From assembly GCF_043641665.1 (NCBI RefSeq), contig NC_092198.1, positions 17,482,501-17,546,500 of the forward strand: a stretch of DNA of 64,000 nucleotides, given 5' to 3'. Position 1 is the stretch's first letter; the number at the start of each line of letters is the position of its first letter. Below are positions 22,647 through 34,012 of this stretch, in pieces. This stretch comes from Enoplosus armatus. Taxonomy: Eukaryota; Chordata; Actinopteri; Centrarchiformes; Enoplosidae. Below the pieces are notes generated by a model. The model did not search any database and was not told the DNA's origin. It saw only the letters and a program-made list of their open reading frames with translations. A program made the translations under genes and the position numbers.

Positions 22647-25603
22647 ATTTCACTGTAGGAATTGCAGGAGAGGCGGCACCCTTAATGGACCTCACACCCC
22701 TGATATACCCCTGTCTAAAAGTAGATCCCACACACACATACACACACTGTGCAGCCTCGGTCTCGGCCAGCTGTGACAGAACTGATGTCTTCCTCTCAGC
22801 ACTGCCGGCCTTTCTGTTTGATGACACTGACACTGCCCTCAGCCCAGCTAACTGGATGTTTGGGAAACCCTCCTGTCCATATAAGGGCGGACCCAGCCGC
22901 CAAAAGAAAGAGTTGTCCATTTCTCCCAAGGAGATGCTTATGACCCTTTATTAATCACCTATTAATAAGAGAGAGATTATTTTACAACCTGGTAATCCAA
23001 AAGTTGGTTACATATTAATGGATTATTACAAAACTGTTTAAAACTACTTGATTCCTGGGTAACACAAACCCTCATATATCTACTGTTTGAGCTTTACCTG
23101 CAGCAGGTCTCAAACTGAAACCTGCCAATAATGTAAACATGTGCATGAGCTGAATTTTCTGATGATTAATAAAGATGTTTATTCACTTTAATTACTTCTT
23201 CTCTGGAAAACCACAACATGTGTAAGAGCCTTATATGGAAGCCCTCAGCCAGGTCACTGGGTTTGTGTTGACAGTTAGTGCCAAAGCACGATCAAGATGA
23301 AGTTTAACAAAAAAACGAGCCAACGCGTGGTCAATGGTGAACCCCCCCCCGCAGCGCTACGCCGTCGTGCCACTGCTTCTGTTCCGGCAGGCGTTCACAT
23401 CCCCAGCAGCTGATTCAGTCACGCAGTGTGTCATATCTGGCATGAGCAGTGTTTTCCCTGTGAGACGGCAGTCAAACAATGCTTCCTCAAGCATGTAACC
23501 AGCTTAACTCTTGGGGAATGATTACACTGATGGCTGTCTGGAACTCTCTTTTTTCAGTTTTACGCTGATGAATCAGTTTCATTTGGAAGTCTGTAAAACA
23601 AATGATTCATGCATCAACGATAGCATCAAAATCTGCCCACTTGGATGCAGCCAAATCCAAAATAAATGTATGAAAATATGACTTTCAAGTCCAGTTAATT
23701 GCTTCAGTAATTGCCTTTTCTTGTAATATCCACATGGTTGGACTGAGATCAAAACTCAAATGATTTCAGTTTGCTTTCCTGGAAGAGAATATTAATACAA
23801 GCTACAGTGGTAAAAGCTACAGCTTTTTTTGATACTGAAGGATGGAAACCAAAACTTGCAATGTTTTAGATACAGCTGCCGAAAAAAAGATGAACTACAA
23901 ATATGAGTATCAGTATCTCAACCTGACATCATTTGCCTATGTTTGAATATACTCCAGCGATCTTGTTTGTGTTTTTCAGCTTGAATGGAGGATGATTTTT
24001 TTTTATTGAAGGCCAGTATAGTTGAAAACAGCCATGTGACAGGCTCAGTTCTGCAGGTTACTCCCGTACGTGTAGATAAAGTGTGCATGATTTATCACTG
24101 GCCTTGTCTCTGGCTGCCCGGAGGTCCATCGACTGCATGTAAATTCCAGGAACCAGGAGTCTATATGAGCTCCATATTGGTTTTTATTAGCGCTAAAGCC
24201 TTTAACAGTCCTCCCAGGCAGACCTCTGCTTTAGCAGATCCTCCACGCTTTTTAAACCAGGAAATAAAATGGTGGACTGACAGTGGGGACGTGCAGTGTG
24301 ATTTTGATGAGGCTGAGGTGGAAGAGTTTGTGAATGCGTCTGGTTGGGTGCGACTCAGACGTGTGGTAGCACGTGTCACATCATACTCACTGCCAGGAAA
24401 ACATATCTTACATGCCTGTGAGATGCTCAGGAGGTAATCATCTTCAGTTTGTGGCCCTCTTTTGAATAATGCCCGCAGGGCTCATGAGTAAAACTTCAAA
24501 AAGTAGTTTCGGGTGCCATTGGCGTTACACCTTGTGAGAAACAGCCTGGCCATTTTATTTGATATATACCGTGAAATACCACCAAACTTGATGGCAACTT
24601 TTAAAAGCATGTTATTGGGAAGGTTACTCCGGCCAAGCTGGACTTCTACAAATAGTTCTACACCTCACATCACCACTTTCTGGTGTTGTGCACTTCCTTC
24701 ATCTCATTTATAAATCAAAGTCAGTATTTTCGGTCACAAAGGGACACTCTATGGAGTTTAAGCTTGCCGACTTGGCCCCACCCAGCCCCTCGCTGACAGT
24801 CTTTTTCCTCTCACCTACAGTGCCTCCCGTGTTCTCTCCACTTTGAAGCACTGTTTTGATGAGGAATGGTGTTTTCCGTGTGTTAAACATTTCAAAGCCC
24901 GGGTGGCGAGGGCGATCAAAGCGAGTTTGTGGGCACGTGAAGCCCACTCCCTCCAATCGCTCTCCTCAGCCGCCTCGTAAAAACCTGAGAGGAAGATGTT
25001 TTGGTCAGACGCTGAAGACCTTTCTTCCTCCTTGTTTTTCAGCGGCTGTGGCCTGATCCAATGTTGATGAGACAATGGTGATGACACCTACTCGCCCCGC
25101 TGCCCTCTTTTGATAGTAAAGTCAGGGCTTTCCTGAGGAATCTGCCCAGGCAGGGCTCTCTATCCTGGTCTTTGAACATGCAGCAGGTTCCCATTAGGAA
25201 GACTTGGGGGGTGAGCCCTTAACTTTATGAGGCCCTCTCCTCATCCTATTGTTTTAAGATGAAGACAAAGAGTAGCGGGGTATAATTTAGGAGATGCAGA
25301 GACAGAACAGATGCATGGAAATCCTCTAGTCTAAAGATGTTTGAACCCTGACATGTGGGGGGAAAGGGAAGAATTTATTACTCAAAGAGAGATACAGGAA
25401 GGATCTCTGTAGAGTGGCTATTACAGTTGAGGAGGATCTCATCAAGTCCACACAATACTCCATAAAGTATTCAAACCACCTGCGTTCATCTCCATCTAAA
25501 CGTCTTTTTATCTAGAAACACACACCTGAGGCTGTCTATTTCGAGATGTATGCATTCACATGGAACTGTATGTTTTACTGTTCATAACATTTTATTAATA
25601 GTT
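22647..25603. other. Non-coding; two ambiguous open frames
   Basis: A 150-codon plus-strand frame (23985-24437) follows a TTTTTCAG, but it has an in-frame stop directly before its ATG and no recognisable domain. Its length is expected by chance. A second open stretch begins after a strong acceptor-like CTCACCTACAG at 24820 and is described as a finding. A 9-base C run lies at 23342. Confidence 0.45.
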
Positions 25604-25745
25604 AGACACTTTGGGAACTACACGCCGAGATTCCTTGCTGACAGTTGGATATGAAGATCAATGCCACACTCGTGTCTGTACGGTAAATATGAGTACTGCC
25701 AGCGGCCGGTTAGCTTAGCTTAGCATAAAGACTGGAAACAAGGAT
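25604..25745 (+). repeat. R2 dispersed repeat, copy 2
   Basis: ACACTTTGGGAACTA starts the copy, and GGTTAGCTTAGCTTAGCAT plus AAAGACTGGAAACA closes it. The conserved closing block is shared with 63648-63681 and, partly, with 436-465. No open frame. Confidence 0.75.
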
Positions 25746-26805
25746 GAGGAGAAATAAGGTTGATGAGAGCGAGCTGAACTGAAACAGTAACGTCGTAAGT
25801 GTGTAAAACCAAAAGAATGAGAGGCTGAAACACTTTGTAACGCTGAGGGGAATAAAAGGATCTTAATTTTCCAGTCGTGGCGAGCTAAACATTCACATTT
25901 TGTCCCTTTCCCGTTCTGAAGGCCCATAAACTGCCTCACAAATGTGTTCAGCTTTCACGTGTCACCTCCGACCCTGCAGGCGAGGTGAAAATGAGAGAGA
26001 GTCCGCTCTCCACCACTGTTGGACAGTTCCATCAACAAAATCCCCCTCAAGGACGGACAAAGCTCTCCAAAAAAGAAAGAGCCTTCAGGACAATACCACT
26101 TTTGAGTGTGAGAGTGAAAACAACTGCTGAGAGGAGGCTTAGTTTTGTCAGTCGGGCTGCAAATGATAGAGGTTATCCACCGTTCCTCCCACAGCAATAA
26201 TTACCATCAATAAGAAATTGATGAATAGACTCCAGATGTTGAATTAAACTTTCCCAGCCTTCCCTTTGTGTTTGATTCACATGCAGGATTTGCCGTTTTG
26301 CAACCTCTCGTTGTCATCCCCAGTCACCGTCTCCTCCCCACAGGGGCCCTGGTGCTCCTGCTTAGTCATAACAGAGGATCAGATGATGCTGCATGGAGTC
26401 TGAAATTTACTGAAATTAGATGCCGCGGTGAAATCAACACGTTGCCCTTTTACTGCCTGAAGTGTCTCAGCCGCAGACGACGAGGGTGGAAAATGTGCAT
26501 GGCAGCTTACTGGTTAGCATCTCTCTAAGCTCCTCGTTTATTTACTGTCACGGTGCGTCGTTTTCTCTGTGATTGTCTCTGACAGTTGAGTCTTTGTGAG
26601 AATTTCCCGCTGAACAATAGCCATCACTGGGTGTCACTGTTAGACACCATCATGCTGTTCAGTTGCAGAGCCTGAAGCTGTCATGAGAACAAGCACATTG
26701 CGTTTGTGGACCGTCTCACACTGACTGAATTAAGTAGCTCAACACTGAAACAGTCGCGATGTTGTGACGTTCAGCTGGATCTCATCGAGCTCATTTAAGT
26801 TAATT
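25746..26805. other. Non-coding, no gene seen
   Basis: No credible frame, repeat pair or RNA gene. Confidence 0.5.
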
Positions 26806-26870
26806 CAGTGGTTCTCAAACTGGGGGTCGAACTCTCCGTGGGGATAAATGCGAAAGGTTCAGAAATCATC
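26806..26870 (+). mobile_element. hAT-like element terminus
   Basis: It starts CAGTGGTTCTCAAACTGGGG, the terminal inverted repeat type of vertebrate hAT (Charlie-like) transposons, followed by GTCG and AT-rich sequence. I could not find the opposite terminus downstream, so this is a solo or decayed end. The eight bases before it, AGTTAATT, would be the target duplication, but no second copy is evident. Confidence 0.5.
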
Positions 26871-27400
26871 AACAAGATAGGAAATTTTTATTTTTGCGGG
26901 TTCTTTCGTGAATTACAGAACAATTTTACAGCTTCAGGCCTCCAAACACTATTCAAATGAAACAATCTGAGAAGGAAACAACATTTTTGTGGTTGAACTG
27001 ATCACAACTTGTAGAGAAAGCTTTGGTCTAGGAGGTAGAGCGGGTAAAGCGTGACCACCATCGTTCCCTAAACCTTGATCATGCGTCATTCCAGAGGGCA
27101 CGAACAACAGATGATTTGTTGTTGGGAAACTGCTTTGCGTCGCTGCGTCGGGGTGAAAGACAGGCAAACTGCGCAACACTCTGTCTGCTAAGGTAGAAAA
27201 GAGCTGTTTGATGTCAGCCCATTTACATATGCACCTGCAACCTGTGACACAGGTGTATTTCTTTAAACCATGCAGCAGCAGCCCCCCCTGCAAAACGGGA
27301 ACACACGCAGACAATGGAAGGGGAGGAGAATGCTGACTGAAATAGTCGGCCAATGGCAGAGTTATCCCAACCGCAGACTACAGGAGTGACTAGACCGGGG

Positions 27401-27587
27401 TAATTTTCATTATCAATTAACCAGCTGATTCTTTTCTTTGTTAATCATTTAAGATGTCAGAAAATGCTGAAATATACCCATCACAATTTTCTAAAGCTGG
27501 AACTAGATAATGTTTGTAATTTTACACGACTTATTGATTATGAAAACAGTCAACTAATCACAACTAACCGACTAATCATTCCTCTGC
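27401..27587 (+). repeat. R1 dispersed repeat, internally deleted
   Basis: TTTTCATTATCAATTAACCA is followed by AGATGTCAGAAAATGCTGAA and CCCATCACAATTTTC. It then jumps to ATTGATTATGAAAACAGTCA and ACTAATCATTCCTCTGCAG. The middle third seen at 7867 is missing. Confidence 0.75.
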
Positions 27588-28790
27588 AGTGTACAATGCT
27601 GCCCTTTAAAGGGACACGAGCCAAAAGCTTTTCCCAAAAAATCCCTGTCCCGCACTCACATTTACAGTCTGCCATGAACGATGTGGCGCTCTACAGTGAG
27701 CTCTTGATCTTCTTTGCAGACTCATTCATCCGCAGCAGGCTTTACCGATCCAGACAGTATATGTGCACTTCAATTACTCCAAACCACCAGAGAGAAATCT
27801 ACTAAGTCTGAAATGTGGCGTGTTTGTATTTAGCATCCTGTCGATAAGGACAGAGCCATCGTTGTGAAATGTGAAAACCTGCTTTGCTAATCTTGACTGG
27901 AAATAGATGTTTACTTAAAACAGTTGCCGAAGGTCAGCAAAATACTTTCCACGAGCTGCAGAGAGAGGGGGCCTGTGCGTCTGACTGGGACCACTACTCA
28001 GTCTGCGAAAGTGGACTTACCTGCTCCACATTAGACCTGCGGCGGACAGACTTGATAGTGTGCGAAAGAGGCTACTGCTGAATAACATCTCACAGGCATC
28101 TCCCTCTGGTCTTACATCCTATTGAATAACGAGGCATCCATGTACATACCTGTGTGAATTAATTAACTCCAAGGCAACAAGCAAGATGTGCTTTTTCATT
28201 TCAAATGACTTGAGTGAAATGAAATGACTAAATCAACCTCTTTACCCGGGGACACACAGATTGTCCTGTTGTATATGTGTAAGAGCCATTCAGATATTGA
28301 AAAGTAATGCATGACATGGAGGCCAAGAGTTGGTCAGCCTCTACAGAGGACATTATTTTATACAGCCGCAGAGGTCTAGCAATCAAACATACAGTACATA
28401 TTATTTATTCTTATTTTAAGGAAATACATTCTTAATACTTGAAACATTACAACTTTAGAGGGAACTTTGCTTTATTACTTAAAAGCCTAGTAACAGCCCT
28501 CCAGCTATGAGTATTAATTTACAGTAATCTGAAAATAATGAATATCCTCCATGAGATCAGACTCAAGTACTGGCCATGGTGCACATGAGGTACTCCATAC
28601 TAACACTATATGATACGGCACGTACATGGCTTTACCTCTTTATTAGAAAAGTGTCAGTCTTCGTCTGGTTAATCCCAGTCATGCCATCATTCAGCACAGT
28701 GTAAGAGGGCATCAGTACCTGTGACACATGAGTGATTTTGGCTTCTCTCCATGTAACTTGGGTAGTTTTCTCAGTTCCTTCAGGCAAAGA
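27588..28790. other. Non-coding, no gene seen
   Basis: AT-rich with short frames only. GAATTAATTAACTCC near 28157 is homeodomain-like but isolated. Confidence 0.5.
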
Positions 28791-28794
28791 GTCT

Positions 28795-28965
28795 GCTCAG
28801 AGATCGTGGGCAAAGGTGGAGAGGACGTCCCCGCAAATGGACAAAGGGTGGGGTTTTGGGTTTGTTCTTTCCCTCAATTACACTTCCCGCTGTACTGTCA
28901 CTTTGGGGAAAGAGCAGAGGGACCGGGAGACAGAATGATGAGGACCAGAAACTGATAAAGACAGA
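28795..28965 (+). repeat. Diverged local duplication, copy 1
   Basis: GGACAAAGGGTGGGGTTTTG, then GGTTTGTTCTTTCCCTCAAT, and a downstream CTGATAAAGACAGAGA are matched about 365 bases later by a second copy. No known family is recognised, and the open frames over both copies differ. Confidence 0.5.
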
Positions 28966-29159
28966 GAAAAGAGTCAAGCAATCACTGCATTCTTTATTTA
29001 ATAATAGCCCTTTTCACCACATCTGAAGAACCGTGGTGATTGGGTAAATTAGTCCGATAACAGATTAAAAGACACGTTTTCTCATGAGGAACCAACAACA
29101 CAGAGTCTTTGTATTTACTGTTGCAATGGATGCAAAGGAGACGTGCAGGTGGGAAATGA

Positions 29160-29330
29160 GTTGGCAACAAGGGGGTGTTCAGGGAGGTCAAAAGTACCTC
29201 GCCTCACATGAGCAAACGGTGGGCTTTTGGATTTGTTGTTTCCCTCAGTTACAGGCTGCTGGAAGTCAGCACAAGTTGAAAATGAAACAAAAAGAAAATG
29301 ATAAAGGCGGAGAGAGCTGTCATGAGAAGT
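29160..29330 (+). repeat. Diverged local duplication, copy 2
   Basis: GAGCAAACGGTGGGCTTTTG, then GATTTGTTGTTTCCCTCAGT, and ATGATAAAGGCGGAGAGA parallel the first copy at 28795-28965 in the same order. Identity is strongest, roughly 80 percent, over the 45-base core. An old tandem duplication is the simplest reading. Confidence 0.5.
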
Positions 29331-30620
29331 GTTTGACTTTACACAAACTTTCTCTACAGCTGATGAATCGATCACGCTCCTTCGCGCTCTTGTTATGATA
29401 CGTCGCTGCTGCCTCTCCAGGGTTTTCCTGTTGCAGCTCACCAAACCAAACACAACCTCCCTGTGTTCAGGTTTCTTTGGCTTCACAGCATCCACTCGGC
29501 GCCCACATCCAGCGGCAGTTCCTGTACGCTCTGCCAGGAGTTGACAGCCAGAGACATGTATTCGTTCGTACCGTAGGTCCAGACCTCCGGCTTGGGCCTC
29601 CGGCTCAGGCCTGAAAACCCCTTTCTGTGTCAGTTCTGCCCCCCCCCCAGAACCAGATCAGAACCTCTCTGTGGAGCCCTAAAGGTAGAGTCAATGTTAC
29701 CTGTGGGAGGTCTTCCTGGGTGTTGGATCTGCGCTAGGAAAGCAAGGGACAAATTGAATTTCCATATGGATATGTGAGGTTTGAGTGCGCTCGCACAAGT
29801 TCTCATTCACCGTTTCTTGAGCTCCACATGAGGTTGAGCCGCAGTAAACAAGTCTCCCAGCACAGACGGATTCATTCCACAAGACGTACTACTCCTCCTG
29901 TCTCCTCCTGTTATCATCCCCTGATGCTTAAAACAAATTGGCTCGCACTCATCTGAAAGCAGTTCTCTTGCGTTTTTATTGGCTGAGATATGATTTACTG
30001 TCCGTTCTGTTTAGAGTCCGCAGTCGTCTGCCATATTTTATCACGCATTTTCTTCATTTCCTGCCTCCCATAGAGTTTTTCAAGGATAGCATTTATTTTT
30101 TTGGCTACTGTGTTATATTTATTTCTTGCCACCGTGAAGGACTTACAGATAAGTCCAGTGGTCTGTGTTCTCAGCTGGGGCATGCTGAAGCTATTGACTT
30201 GAGTAGTTTTCCTGTCAGGAAAATCGATAAAAGATGATAATGTTATGACGCTGAGCGATGCAGCCATTTGATCCTGTGGCCTCAGAAAGAACAAGTCACA
30301 TGCTGGGACACGTTTAATCTCATGTCTGTCCGTGTTTTTGTCTTTATGAGCAATTCAATTCAATCCAGTTGATTTGCAGAATTAAAACTAAAACACAGAA
30401 CGTATGTTCCAAGCATTACTGAATGAGCCGCATCATTAGCACTCTAACTGGTTATAAATGAGTCACTGAAACATGCTGCTATCTAAGGCTATGATGTAAC
30501 AACCCCAATTTGTTACCACTGCATCCTGGGAAGTCTTGCAGTCTGAACCAAGCATGCAATGTGAGGGAAGGAATCTAGTTAGCATTATACTAATGCACAT
30601 GGTGTTCATGATGCATCAGC
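29331..30620. other. Non-coding, no gene seen
   Basis: Moderately GC-rich at 29390-29700 with a run of nine or more C residues at 29641. No frame has recognisable content. Confidence 0.5.
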
Positions 30621-30622
30621 CA

Positions 30623-30644
30623 ATATATATATATATATATATAT
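30623..30644. repeat. (AT)11 microsatellite
   Basis: An uninterrupted AT dinucleotide run of 11 units. Confidence 0.95.
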
Positions 30645-30809
30645 GGTATTGTCGACAAATCCTATGAAAAAAAACAAAACCAACAATGTGTCTGTGGCTC
30701 ACAAGTATGTTGTTTCATTTTACAGGAAAGGCTGAGGCTGACTGCCTCAAACAGGTGGGACAGTAGCAAATAGTGCTTATCCTTTAGCTATGTCTGCTTA
30801 TCCTTGAGG

Positions 30810-30936
30810 GTCACAGAGGAATAACACATATAAGGCTTTTGATAGTAGTAGGATCCATTTATTGTTGGGTTTGGTCTTTTCATGGGCTTTGTTGACAACA
30901 AGAAAAATATGGAATAGAGCCAGGCTTATCCTTTAA
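30810..30936 (+). repeat. R5 dispersed repeat, copy 2
   Basis: It carries GTCACAGAGGAATAAC, AGTAGGATCCATTTATTGTTG, TCATGGGCTTTGTTGACAA and the end GGCTTATCCTTTAAA. These are in the same order as the copy at 13443-13646, which is longer at its 5' end. Confidence 0.65.
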
Positions 30937-33900
30937 ATGTGCAGAGCTCGTTGTCTCGTCACCACATTCAAACGGTGAATTTATCCTTCTAATTTATTTC
31001 CAGACCATTTGACCTGGACTTTCGGCCATCTCCTCTGAAAGTGGAGCATCAGAACAGTGGATTCAAAATGTTGGATTGAGCTGTTTGCACATCGACCTCC
31101 AGTGGGTTACAAATGTTCCAAAACAGAAGAAAGCCTGGAAAATCTGTTTTAAAAGCCAGAGATCATCTTGACCTGGTAAACTACTTGTTGAGTCAACAAC
31201 CCCATTAACCATCCCCAGAAATATTACAGTCATTTTGAGTTATCTATCAATCTATAATTGTGAGTCAAATCAGTATCATCACACATTCAGATCTGCCACA
31301 AGTGATCTGTGTTTACTAAATAGCAATTAAAAGAGCCGTTTAGTGAAATTTACGAAATGTATGTGTGTTCTATTAATCTACGAAGGGAAGAAGATTTACT
31401 GAAAGTGACTTCATGCCGAGTTGCCAGGTCAAATAAATCCAAATAATTTCATACTTGGTTTTTGAAGCTGCTCTGATGAAGATGTATTGATCTCTAGAGG
31501 ACGATTCTGGGAGGAGAGAGATTAGTCTCTTCCAGGGATAAATTACTTTCTGGCAGACGGGAAGAGTCTGCACCCGGCCAGCAGACCGTTATCCCCCTTT
31601 AAGTCACATCACCATGAACACAAGTCCTGAGACACTTCTGGTAATCACGTGGTACAGCCAGTAAGATTTTCTTTGAGAACTCTACGATAATAAGTAGAGG
31701 TCTTTTTGTGATAACATCTTATATTGATGCTTTATAGGGAAAACTGTTTTAAATTAAATTAAATGCTGCTACGTCTGTCAAGCTGTCCGTTCTCACAATT
31801 ATAACAGTGGCAGATTTACCACTTAAGATCTCCTTAATGTGTCATATTAAGAAGATGTTGAGCTGGGGAGCACAGGACCCTGGGAACATACACTCCCACC
31901 GCTGTAGTAAGCTTGTTCGCCTTTCATGCTAACATTAGCAGCTTACACAGCAGACAAACACAGTGCTTCATTTAGTCATTACGCTTTTGATCTCGGGTCC
32001 TTTGGCTTTTGAAAAGCTAAAAAAAAAGCTTGATCTCTTAGGATGCCAAGTTTAGTTTTACCACAGCGCCGCTCACACCACCTCAACATGTGGAGGAATC
32101 CAGATCTTCACAGGCCTGCTGGGGTCTGGTTATGGTTGGTTAAACTATGATTGGACAATCGCTGTTCAAGTGGAGGTTTTAGCGAACGATCAATTCATCT
32201 CTATAATCAGACGTGGAGCGTTGTCCATCCCTGAGCGGCACCTGGGCCCGAACATACAGAAGCCGCCCCTGTGTCCTGCAGTGTGGCGGGATGGTGGCCC
32301 CAGTCTCCTCCACCTACTTCCCCTGGTGGACAGTATGTCTCCTCTACAGGTGTGCATCAGCCTCATAAAGAGATGTCTGTGTGCGTCATGTTTGCCCTCT
32401 GCCCGTTTCATCATTAAGGTATCAGAACGAGAAAAAAACGGCGCTGTGGGGGGAAAAGCGACCGGCCTTCTCGGTTTACCAATTTATGAAGCAGCTTTCA
32501 TGAGTGAGGGGGCCCCCGCCGCAGTTCCTGTCAAACACATGGCTGTCTGTTTGTGAAGGGAGAGCTCGCGGTCCGCCCGTACTGGCTTGTTGCCCCGTGT
32601 GCGTCCCCCATGCAACCCCCTATACATACCACTAACTGCACAGTCACTTTGTCTCTCATGCCTCCCCACAGCCCTGCAGTCCCTTTAATTCTCCCTCATT
32701 CCCAATCTGCCTTCACCCTCGCCTTGAATGTTTTTACACAGAGGGAAAATAAACCGCCATATACCAACGCCCGGCACTCAAATCTCCTCCGTTTAGATTG
32801 AGACTGCTTTAGGGATGAAGAGGAGGGGGGGGGGGGGGGCACAGCAGTCGACATGCAATTGTAAACTTAGCTGCTGGAAATGTTTACCTGGACATCCAGT
32901 GTCATACTTTCCTTGGGTGTTGCTGTTCCTCTCTCTTCGACCGCAGAATGGTGCCTTTGTGAGTGAGAGTTCAGCACTCTGTGCACTTTCCTGGCCCCTC
33001 GGCTACTCTGTCAAGCTAATGCTTCATCATATTCCGGCACGAGAGGAATGGCTCTTACCTGGGCCCCCAAAAGTCCATGTGACGGTCCTCACCCCTGTAC
33101 TTATTTGTCTAAACCCTTAGTAAATGGGTGCTCAAATCATGCTAATCCACCCCTTTCTTGCCTGATTTGTTTCCGTGTGTTAAATTAGGAGGAAGTGCAT
33201 TTCAATTGCATTCACCTGCACGAGCCACTCAGTGTACATTTGCTTTGGCACTCACTGAGCTGGGTGTTTCTTTTTACAGTGCGTTACATAATGAAATGAC
33301 AGATGAAGGAGTGAAAGTATAGTCTGAAATGGAAAAAGGATTTATCATTGCCAAAATAATTTCCACACCATATCCACTGAGTCAAAGTCACAAATGGATC
33401 CAGAGGGGTTTCAGTATTTTTGTCACAAGCCTTTGGCTGCACCGCTCGCTGAGGTTCACTTTGGATCCGTTCTCATCTCTGTTCTGCTTCCAGTTCTCGG
33501 ACTGGCATTTATAAATGTAAAACGTCAATGTAAATTTAGCGATGTTTTCGTTTTACATGTATTTTCACTATGTAATCAAAAGTGAAAAGGAAAATGTGCA
33601 GTTTTTCTGCTCTGAGGGTCTAGCAGAAGTCATGAGGAATCTGTAAAGATGCCCTCTGAGATTTCCTCTGAGGGAGCTTTGGTGGTTTACTTTTTGTCTT
33701 GGATTCACGTAGATAAGTTGTCATCAAAGGACAACGATTTTAACCAAAATAACCACAGTATGAAACAACAACTTGAAAATGTTCAGGGAGAAGTGTGAAC
33801 TGTGTACCCAAAACCTGACTTGGATGTTTGGGTGCATTGGGGATGTATTCTTCTTTCTCTAGTCACTAACTACCCTTCGGTGCAGAGCTGATAGTGCACT

Positions 33901-33972
33901 ATGGGCTTAACATCTTTCATATTATTCTGACGGTTTAAGTTTTTGTTTGTAGTAAAATTTGACTGACAATCC
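30937..33972. other. Non-coding; one possible terminal-exon-like stretch
   Basis: TTATTTCCAG ends at 31003 and is followed by a 25-codon open frame ending in TGA at 31077-31079 (see findings). The segment 32160-32720 is GC-richer with a 128-codon frame, but that frame has no domain and competing frames exist on the other strand. A 15-base G run sits at 32825-32839. Confidence 0.45.
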
Positions 33973-34012
33973 CAGTCATTCATTGATAATGAAACTATTA
34001 GTTGCAGCTCTA
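33973..34012 (-). repeat. R1 fragment, reversed
   Basis: CATTGATAATGAAACTATTA followed by GTTGCAGCTCTA is the reverse complement of the R1 5' end. Only about 40 bases remain. It is the only minus-oriented R1 piece in the window. Confidence 0.65.

Noticed and set aside
23985..24437. 150-codon plus-strand open frame after TTTTTCAG
   Set aside because: An in-frame TGA directly precedes the ATG, no family is recognisable, and a few frames of this length are expected by chance.
32170..32556. 128-codon plus-strand frame in a GC-richer segment
   Set aside because: No recognisable content, competing frames on the other strand, and no consistent splice boundaries.
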